Shown: piece after piece, positions 55,832-64,000 of the stretch | How the letters are laid out: every line of letters starts with the position of its first letter | Numbering within the stretch: position 1 is the first letter of the stretch | Assembly: GCA_029168955.1 (NCBI GenBank) | Contig: JAPDOI010001836.1 | Location: forward strand, 62,001-126,000 | Source: Aplectana chamaeleonis | Taxonomy: Eukaryota > Nematoda > Chromadorea > Rhabditida > Cosmocercidae | Direction: 5' to 3' | Length of the DNA: 64,000 bases | The notes under the pieces: model-generated | What the model was told of the DNA's origin: nothing | Database searches by the model: none | The model's input: only the letters and a program-made list of their open reading frames with translations | Program-made: the position numbers and the translations under genes

Positions 55832-55985
55832 CAAGCGCCGGTGCTCGGAGGGTTGCCCCACTGTAGAGCTGCGCTAGCCCCCTCTAGTGTATGAGCTCCC
55901 CAGAATCGGCAGAGGGTCTGCCGCGCAACACCCAGCGGGAGAGTAACTAGAAAAAAACGAGCGATGCTCGGATCGGGAGTCCCGG

Positions 55986-56438
55986 TTGACGACAATTGAT
56001 GGTGATCAGCTGCCGAGATGTCGTACGTTCGTGCCGTGGCAGTGTGGAGGAAAGAAGACCACCTCCGTGCAAACCGGCGTCAATCCCTCCGCGGAGAGGG
56101 TTTTGTCATGGGAGAGGTGCTGGCTGGCCGCAGCTCTCCTGAAGATCCTACTGCAAAGAGCCGGCGTCGAGAGGAACCCAGGACCCGCAAAGAAGAAGAA
56201 GTACCCATGTGCGACATGCGAAAGAAATGTCAATTGGAATGGAACCAGTGTCCAGTGTTTCGGATGCCAAATGTGGGTGCACTTCTCTTGTTCGGGTCTC
56301 AGTTCTGTGAGGCACCACGATTCTTCCTTTCGTTGTATTGTGTGCTCCGCCTCCAGTAACCCTAATTCCTCATCTACCAACCGCCCCCCTCTCTATTGTA
56401 CACATAAATCTCAAAGGCCTTCGCGCCAAGCTTTCTGA
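55986..56438 (+). pseudogene. LINE ORF1 region: 2A-like motif and PHD finger
   Basis: Open frame of 150 codons without an in-frame ATG before the conserved part. Residues 59-67 read AGVERNPGP, a 2A-type ribosome-skipping motif except that the usual Asp before Val is Gly. A C4HC3 PHD finger follows: Cys 75, 78, 91, 94, His 99, Cys 102, 117, 120 (CATC...CFGCQMWVHFSC...CIVC). The 2A-PHD-endonuclease order is known from CR1/L2-type elements. The frame is lost in a C-rich run at ~56,379-56,388, where the endonuclease continues in another frame. Confidence 0.75.
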
Positions 56439-57402
56439 ATTATCTCTCTTCGCACGTACTCATCACCCGGATGTTATCATGGTTCAGGAAACCAAACTCT
56501 CTCCCTCTGCTACCTCTCGACATCCAAACATCCCGGGCTACACTGCTTGTCATACTCCTAGGTCATCTCAAGGAGGCGGAGTCTCTACTTTTGTTCTGTC
56601 CTCTCTTCCCTCTCACATCATTCCGAACACTCCAGTGGATGGCACTCTCGAGTACATCCCCATCCATCTACCTCTAAAAACACCACTTTCTCTTTTTAAT
56701 ATATACATTCCTCCATCTACATCCTGTCCACCAACATACAACCCTATCCCTCTACTCATGCAGCTGTATGACTACTCTCTATCTCCCTCAATTGTCTTTG
56801 CGGGTGACTTCAATGCTCACACGTTCTGCTCGTCGCTCGACTCTGATGCTAGAGGAAGTGACGTCGAAGAATGCACGAAGGAGTGCGACCTGGTCATTCT
56901 AAACGATGATCAGCCCACTCGTCTCCCTGCCAACGGCCGATCATCTAGCCCAGACATCTCCCTCGTCTCTTCTAATCTCTCTAATGCTTGCTCTTGGTCA
57001 ACAGCCACAACTCTTCCCAGTGATCACATTCCTGTCTTTGTCGATATCGATCTCTCTAACTCTCTTGCTCCCTATACAGGTGTTCGTCATCGTTCTTATC
57101 TTAATTTAGGCCTTGCAGACTGGAGCCTGTTCAGGGAGGTTACACTCCGCCAAGCGGCCGAATATCCGTGGAATGGCAATGTACAACAGAAGGAGCGCCA
57201 CCTCTCTGATGCCATCCGAAAGGCGATGAAAGCTGCGATCCCTGGAAGTCATGTCAAGACCTTCTTTCCCAATGTCACCAGGGAAACAATGCAAAAGATA
57301 AGGACAAGGGACGCAAAGAGAGCTGCTGATCATCTTGACCCAGACATTGCCGAGCTGGATGATGTGGAGTCCGTTTCGGCCACGATAGGCTTTCTAATCT
57401 AA
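56338..57402 (+). pseudogene. LINE endonuclease domain (EEP family)
   Basis: AP-like endonuclease that nicks target DNA for reverse transcription. Motifs: IVHINLKGLRAK (Asn 23), VIMVQETKLS (catalytic Glu 51), GGGVSTFV, SIVFAGDFNAHT (Asp 157, Asn 159), SSPDISLVS and LPSDHIPVFVDI (Asp 229, His 230), all intact. The frame begins out of phase with the PHD part and ends at 57,402 before any reverse transcriptase. Likely the middle of one polyprotein. Confidence 0.82.
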
Positions 57403-57660
57403 TACTCTTTTGAAAGGCTCTCGAACAGAAGCGTGAGCTGTTTCGGGAAGCAAGTGTTCTATTTAAAGGGACTACGTGGCGCAGAGAGGCGAAACTTTTG
57501 CCGCACCGCCGTTTCCCACGCAACAGCACGTCCTCCTATCGTAATCCCGAGGTCCTCGCCGCGGTCGACAACGAAGGAGCTTCCTTCGCTGAGAACCGAG
57601 ACGGAGACCCCTGAGCGGTTGGAATTCCTCCAGAAAGAAGCCCAGTCTCTGTGAATTTCG

Positions 57661-58799
57661 ATGTCATTTTTCCATTTTCGTAATATTTGTTTTAAAACAG
57701 TGTCTCTCTCTATGATTATCAATGCGAACATAATTTCGGACAAGGAATAGTGAGTGCATTGCAATAAAAAAATCATGGAAAAAGAAAATGTGAAATGATA
57801 GAAATAATGAAAAAATTCATTTCATGACAGTGTTCGGGAAAATGAAAACCTCCGATTGGTCGATCGTCGTTATATAATCTACGCCAACTGTCGACAACAA
57901 CACATAACAAACGAATTCGAGGCCATCTACCAACCAAAAATTGTTGAAACAAACGTATTATTGCCTTGCAGGACGGATGTCTGGCATTTACGTCGCGGTG
58001 TCGTAGTGCAGTGCACGACGACACGACACACCATCCAGATGGCGCTAAACAGCGCGCATTGTGGAAAAGTGTAGATTGGCCGCGACGCAGGCACGACACC
58101 GTCGCGTGTAGCAGCTCCTACTAGATCGGCCGCGCGCGACGACTGTAAGTGCTAGGCGCGGTCGATCACTGCGCTGGGCGCGGTGGGTTGTACTAGTTCC
58201 TACACCGCGACCCCGTCGCCGCGACGCAAGTATGCACTAAGCCTATGAGATGGGTCCCCTTATATACGTTCTGTGCGGCTGATGGGCGCCTGATCAATTG
58301 TGGAGCCATCGATCAACGTGTCCAAGCAAAAGCATAGTGGCTCATTTGTCGTCCAAATTGCATCGTTGTCGAATCGAAAGTGGGTCTCGGCCTAGTGGAA
58401 CGCCTATGGCCTACTGCATATTTCTCGCGACGCGCCGCCGTGACAGTGCATATCAGCAGAATCGATTTTCGGTCGGTATAGATGAAAAACATTGTGTTCC
58501 GTCGCTCGTAGTGATAAATATGCACTAGGCCTATGTGTTGCGGCACGTGCTTCTCACTTCGACGACGATTAGGCCACGTGACGCTCGAAAAGTACGGGCC
58601 GTTACGCCGTCCACAGCGCTTTGTATTCGAATCGAAAGCCTTTGTGGCCTAATCGGACACCCCAATTGTCTGAGGTAATGTCGTCCTTCACGTCCTTCGC
58701 ATCCTAGTGTGAGCCTTCGCAAAAAGTAACTGAATTTTGGATTCATGATCAGCGACTCGAAGAACCGTCTGAGCGGAGTTTGAGAAACTGCGAAAACTA
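57661..58799. other. No recognisable gene
   Basis: GC-rich patches at 58,080-58,220 with repeated GCGCGG/CCGCGAC words and the repeat shared with 16,846-16,932 at 58,418-58,508. No LRP exon was found here. Confidence 0.45.
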
Positions 58800-59790
58800 C
58801 TTACAAGGGAAGTGTTTAGAGTGCCAAACGCATCTGCAGAAACGACTATTATTGTTGGTATCTCTAGCGCCCAAAACTGTTTTCAGCGCCTAAAACTACC
58901 CCCTGAGCAAAATTTGGGTGAAGGCGCATTTTCCATACTTTGTCGAGACTGACAGCGTTTTTGGACTTGCAAGGATTTTCGGTTGGGCGTTTATTTATAC
59001 CGATTACAGGACTCTGGAAGCGTTTTAGAAAAAATCTTCCAGATTAGAGTTGAAATTCCCCAGGGTGGTTTTTGGGGCGCTGATCACTTGAGTCTGTGGT
59101 TTATTCGTCGATTTTCTAAAGTTTTCGGCTAATTTCGTTCGAAGCTTCCCAACCGGGGAAAATTTCGAGGGAAAAACGCCACTTTCGAGATTCCCGGAGT
59201 GCTACTGTAGATATTGCTCAAATTGTTCTTTTGTGGGTTTTTGGAGTGCTGAATACGAATCTGGAGTCCGTTCATGGATTTTCTGCAAATTACGGTAGAT
59301 TACGGTGGGTATACGGTAGTTTGGACAAAGTCTCAGATTTTACTCCAAAATTAGTATACGGGGTTGTTCGGGTGGAGAATACGAATTTATCGTCCATTTG
59401 TCGATTTTCAAAATACTAAGATGGGTTTTGGCCCTAAATCACATGTTACCTACCGTAACCTACAGTGAACCTCGAAATTTCGACAAATGGATTCCAGATT
59501 CGTGTTCACCACCCTAGATTACCCCTACATGCAAGTTTTGGGCTGAACCCCAAAACTTTTTTGAAACATCAGAAAAAATTGCCTCTCTTCTCTTCCCCTG
59601 CTTCCCTTGCCTTTTCGCGAGGCTCGAAAAATGCTCATAACTTGTTCGAACCTGCAGCTTGGGGGGAGATACTGCGCAGTTTTACTATTGAGCCACAAGA
59701 AATACTAACGATACTAGTCATTTTCGCAGATGCGTTTACCACTCTAAACACTTCCCTTCTCGGTTATTTTGGAATGTTAGACCGACTTTG
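58800..59790. repeat. Old repeat R, copy 2 (uninterrupted)
   Basis: Collinear with the four fragments at 18.2-24.8 kb. It carries the empty sites of three insertions: GGGCGTTTATTTATACC (foldback site), the join near 59,055 (MITE pair), and ACATGTTACCTACCGTAACC (59,441; RTE site). Confidence 0.75.
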
Positions 59791-59984
59791 AGATCCTCTT
59801 AACGATTTTCGGTGGTTCATTTCGCTAAACAAACTATATTGTTGTTGAAGGAATCTACTGTTGTGGAATTTGTCATTGGAATAATCGTCGGTAATAAATG
59901 TAACAATTTATAGAACTTTTGAAGCTGCATATAGACAGATTTAAGTCTGTTTCTCAATTTTTGGTAGCTCAGATCCAAATAATC

Positions 59985-60690
59985 GAAGATTATTCGAATA
60001 TTCGAAAAATATTCGACTTTCCGAATGAAGATTTGAATATTCATTCGATCCGAGTGAAAAAAACTTTTTTCGAATAAGTCATTCATTCGACGTTTTTGTT
60101 AAGGTGATATTCGAATAGTTCATTCATTCGAAATTTCCCATAGCGCAATATTCGAATTAATCATTCATTCGGAATTTCGGAAAACACAATATTCGAAAAT
60201 TTCATTCATTGGGAAACCTTGAAAAACGCAATATTCGAAAGACACATTCATTCGGAAATCCTAAGAAATCCATATTTGAAAAATTCATTCATTCGAAAAT
60301 CCTGAAAAATCCATATTCGAAAAATTCATTCATTTGGAAATCTTGACAAACGCAATATTCGAAAAATTCATTTATTCGGAAATTCCAGAAAACCCATATT
60401 CGAAAAATTCATTCATTCGGAGCTTCCGAAAGAGGCCATATTCGAAAAATTCATTCATTCGGAAATCTCGAAAAACGCACTTTACGAAAATTTCATTCAT
60501 TTGGAAATTTCGAAAAACACATATTCGAAAAAATTCATTCATTCGGAAATCTCGAAAAACGCAATTTTCGAAAAATTCATTCATTCGGAAATTTCGAAAA
60601 AACACATATTCGAAAAATTCATTCATTTGGAAATCTTGACAAACGCAATATTCGAAAAATTCATTTATTCGGAAATTCCAGAAAACCCAT
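59985..60690. repeat. ~41-42-bp tandem array (TTCGAAAAATTCATTCATTC)
   Basis: About 15 degenerate units containing TATTCGAAAAATTCATTCAT and CGGAAAT...GAAAA(A)C, spaced 41-42 bp. A two-unit block (CATTTGGAAATCTTGACAAA...CAGAAAACCCAT) is repeated at 60,331 and 60,624, 293 bp apart, showing a higher-order step. The array ends exactly where RTE copy 2 begins. Its period resembles the large satellite, but the sequence is unrelated. Confidence 0.85.
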
Positions 60691-63600
60691 GACTTACTTG
60701 ACTTAATCGGTTGGCTTTATTCGCCTGACGCGGTCATTCCGCATCTTCACCGAGGTGTGCCGTCTCCACAGTCAGTCAGCCGTGTCCATTTTCACGGTCT
60801 TCAGCAATACAATTTGAACACATTCCATCCAGCTGTCACTATTCCATTTCCTGCGAAACGAAACATCGCGCCTGAACTGTCTTTCGATGCCAAGTGACTT
60901 CAAATCCTCTTTAACCACATCCGTCCAGAACTTTCGCCTTACGCCCATGGGTGGCCGTTTCAGACAGGATTTGGAAGCATTTTTAAAGCGTGTTGTACGA
61001 GACGATCCGGCGTTCTTCTTAGTATATGCCCGAGCAGTCGAAGTCGACTTTCCATTGCTGCTTGAGATGGCGTTGGAGATGCTGGCACCTCCCTCGTGTC
61101 AAGCGTTGATGTACTGCGTCCGATTTCCTTGTAAAGGTCTTCGTTACGGCAGCATACACGCGGCCAGAAATATCAAGCAAACACGCCTAAAGCTTCCTCT
61201 CCGTGCAATCCCAACCTTTCCATCTAACACGTTTTCCGGTGCCATGCCACGTCTCCGATCCGTACATCTCATGATAGGGCGAATAGCGGATAGGTAGACG
61301 CGCAACTTGACTTCCTTCGCTGAATGGTGGTAGACCACAAACAACTTGGTTGAGAATTGAATGCAGACGTAGCTTTCGCACATCGTTGTCGAATATCCGC
61401 TGCATAACTACCATCGTTCTTCAGCAAACAGCCCAAATAACAGAAATCGTCCACCAGTTCGATCATCGTTTGTCCGTCCACACAAACTCCAGTTGAAGGC
61501 CTCTGAGAGACCACATCTGCTTGCATTTGTCGGGACGAAGAGCAGAAGTCCATAGGCTGCCGGCATACTTCAGGCAACGAGGTTCACAATCCTTTTGCAG
61601 TTTTGCGTTGTTTTCAGCGAATAACACAATGTCGTCCGGCGTACTCCCGGGTCGACAAGGGAGCGTCCTGATGGTGTTAGGATCACATCCGCAGGAAACT
61701 GTTCTGCAACTCTACGCATGATGTCATTAACAACGGCAAAGTTGGGAAAGAAAAAGGTCCTGCAACGGCTCCTTGCGCCTTACTCCTGTTTTCACGCTGG
61801 GAAAGCTGAGCGTAAATCCGACAGGTGTACGAACTGCTGCTGGTTGTTCCTTTGTTCATGTCCTCGATTAACCGAACATACTTTTCCGGGACTCCATCTG
61901 CTCTGCGAGCATTGAGCAATCGATCACGATGAGGAGAGTCGAACGCGGCTTCAAAGTCCAAAAAAAAAAAACAAGCTGTAATGGCTTCGAAAACCGCTGC
62001 CACGATTCAATTACTCTCTTCTCACGACGAACACTTGGTCGAATGGTCGATCTTCCAGGTCGAAAACCGGCTTGCTCATCTCTGGTCGTTCCTTCACGAT
62101 GTTTGATAAGTCGCTCGAGAATGATACGTTCTAAAACCTTGTAGCCATGACACGAAGTAGAAGATTCCTCTGCTCCTGTAGTTCTTAGGATCCGTGACGG
62201 ATAGCTTCTTGTGAAGAGGTACGATGATCGCATGTCTCCACGAATCGGGTATCCTTTCGCTCATCCATATGGCACGGATGCAGGTGTTGGTCATTTCACG
62301 AATCCCAGACGGAGGAAGAGCTTTCAGCGTTTCAGCAGTGATGTTGTCATCTCCACTCTGCCTTTCCATTCTTCATTTTCCGGACACAATCCAAAACTTC
62401 CAGACTCAGTCGGCGGTTCCTCACTGACATCGTAATGTGCTCTCTGAACATGCGGGAGCTCCGGGTACTGATGGCGCTGGACGATCTCAGTAGTGAACTG
62501 AAGTAATCCTTCCATATTGGCAGCGTCGCATCACCAACTGCAACTCCATTGGTAGTGTTTCAAGACAGGAGAACTATCTCTTCCTCTTCCCTTATGCACT
62601 GTCCCCTATGCAGCAACGTGTGCAGGCTTTTCCTCAGATTCTTCTCCCAAGCCTTTCTCAGAACCTCCTTAAGCCTCACACGTCCCACTCGTTCGCGGTC
62701 ACTTTGAAGCTGCCGGACGCAACTTCCTCCTCAGACGCTTCTCCTCCACGAAGTTTCCTGCAGTTCGGGCACATACTCTGTTGTAGGTAGATGTTGTTTC
62801 TTCTGAGACGTAGGCGAACTTCTTCTTAGGCTGTACAACCAGGGAGTGCCTCTTTCGAAGCGTCCTGGATGCACTTACGACAAAAAGAATCCGTCGTCAT
62901 AAAGTTTCTTCTTAGTCCGTACTCCGATGTGAATAGGAAACGCGTTCTCGAAAATTCCTTTTACACTCTTCATCTCTGAGACTTGTCATGTCCAATCCTC
63001 TGGAGGCTGGAGCCTGCGTCCTCTTATGAATCCTCGCGGTGAAGTTCAACAAAACAGGACGGTGATCCGAATCGAATGCGACATCCCACACAGCTCTAGA
63101 TCTTCGAATGTCCGATGCTGGAATATTCCTCGTCAGGACATGAGTCAAGCTGTAGTTTCAAAGTTGTCATCTTCCGCTTCACGCTGCTCTTCCTGGAGAT
63201 AGCTGGGTTGGTCCCTGCCACGTAATAAGCTGATGGCGGCGATGATTCTTCTTGAATGTCGATGCATTAATCGGACCACTGCGTTCACAAAAGTCGACAC
63301 GGCGGTAGCCCTTCTCCGATGTTTGCTCCACTGGGTGAACCATTTACCGAGTACTTCGGATTCCTGATCAAGTCCCATCTTCGCATTTGCGTCAATCCCC
63401 ACGACAACAGCATGTTGACAAGGTATCCTGGCCAGCAACGTATTGAGTTCCTCATAAAACGCATCCTTCAGAATTGTCTTCGGCGGTTTCAGTGGGCGCA
63501 TGAGCACTCACTATCCACAGATTGAATCCTCTGTGATCCCGCAGTAGCACGAATGCATTCCGACACGACGTTGAGGCCGAACTCCTTGACCATACCATTG

Positions 63601-64000
63601 AAATCCCTTCCTTACAGCTATTGCACAGCCTCCCACTCTCCTATCGTCAGCGTTACCGCAGTAGATGGTGTACTCTCCAACGCTGATGACGGGTCTATCC
63701 TTGAGGCGGGTTTCCTGCAAAGCAGCAAACGGTGCACATGGAAATAGCTCAGAAGTCTGGATAAGCGCAATTTTTGGATATCGCTCGACAGCGATCGACA
63801 GTTCAGGGTAGCGAAGATTGTGGCTTGTGGCCAAAGACTCCATGACTCCCTAGGTACGGATCCTGGTGTTATGGACCAGAGGCCTTAGTGTGCCGGACGG
63901 CGACACCTTTATGCAATGTGGGATACTTTCGCGACCTATAGTTGTGCACGCTACTTATCGCTCGAACGTTCCACTGTGTGCATACCAAACGCTCTGCTGC
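60691..64000 (-). mobile_element. RTE-clade LINE, copy 2 (cut by the window edge)
   Basis: Collinear with copy 1 from its 3' end (AAGTCAAGTAAGTCAT) to within ~60 bp of its 5' end, where the window stops. Inserted into, or next to, the ~42-bp array. Same family as 21,170-24,430 with high nucleotide similarity. Confidence 0.88.
60838..63843 (-). pseudogene. RTE endonuclease-reverse transcriptase, copy 2, heavily frameshifted
   Basis: The same protein as copy 1 in many short frames. Endonuclease start MESLATSH, LQETRLKDRP, AVVVGIDANAKMG and FDSDHRPVLLNF are visible, then DEQAGFRPGRST and FWTLKPRSTLL (a shifted LDFEAAFD). The YADD site (about 61,645) contains extra bases, so the catalytic motif is out of frame. 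It retains the Arg codon at which copy 1 has a stop. Small insertions and deletions occur every few tens of bases. Confidence 0.82.

Larger units (their letters stand above)
55380..57660 (+). mobile_element. CR1/L2-like LINE, 3'-truncated
   Basis: Layout: promoter-like segment, CRE array, G tract, open frame with 2A-like motif and PHD finger, then endonuclease. Reverse transcriptase motifs (LDFxxAFD, YADD) are absent: after ~57,400 only a decayed linker (EQKRELFREASVLFKG) remains before unrelated sequence. Losing the 3' half is opposite to the usual 5' truncation of LINEs, so a deletion or later insertion is likely. The left boundary is uncertain. Orientation is opposite to the LRP gene. Confidence 0.6.

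Overview
The window looks like nuclear DNA of a parasitic nematode, most likely a strongylid (hookworm-like) worm. That assignment is inferred from three things: the C-terminal exons of an NRF-6-type acyltransferase (a family expanded in nematodes), introns of about 55-70 nt ending in TTTCAG-like acceptors, and dense short inverted-repeat elements with RTE-type LINEs. No bacterial operon, rRNA, convincing tRNA or spliced-leader gene was found.

The main host gene is an LDL-receptor-related (LRP-like) receptor on the minus strand. Four exons (54,589-53,584) encode two stretches of YWTD beta-propeller, the propeller exit and an EGF module. They end halfway through an LDL-receptor class A (LDLa) module. 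The second half of that module, with matching phase and the missing cysteines, is an exon at 17,308-17,238. A further exon with a complete LDLa follows at 16,766-16,582. One 36,275-nt intron (53,583-17,309) therefore separates the halves of a single cysteine-rich domain, and most of this window is that intron.

The intron holds a 25.8-kb satellite (25,529-51,354) built from a 42-bp monomer, roughly 615 copies. It has two main monomer classes, hybrid monomers, local higher-order repeats (210 and 294 bp) and clusters of indel-bearing units. Because 42 is divisible by 3, five of the six frames are open over long distances; I treat these giant ORFs as artefacts. Inverted copies of a short GC-rich module flank the array. 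Left of it lies a readable insertion history: an old ~1-kb repeat (uninterrupted paralogue at ~58,800-59,790) was split by a 1.3-kb foldback element, an adjacent MITE pair and a full-length 3.26-kb RTE LINE with a 10-bp target-site duplication.

Left part (1-16.4 kb): a large palindrome, a possible spliced minus-strand locus of unknown product, several TIR and foldback elements (some nested) and the NRF-6-like exons at 6,224-6,654. Right part (54.7-64 kb): a MITE, a truncated CR1/L2-like LINE with a 2A-like motif, PHD finger and endonuclease, preceded by a 22-bp array of CRE-like TGACGTCA sites and a C12/G23 tract; then the intact paralogue of the old repeat, a second short tandem array, and a second RTE copy running off the window edge with many indels.
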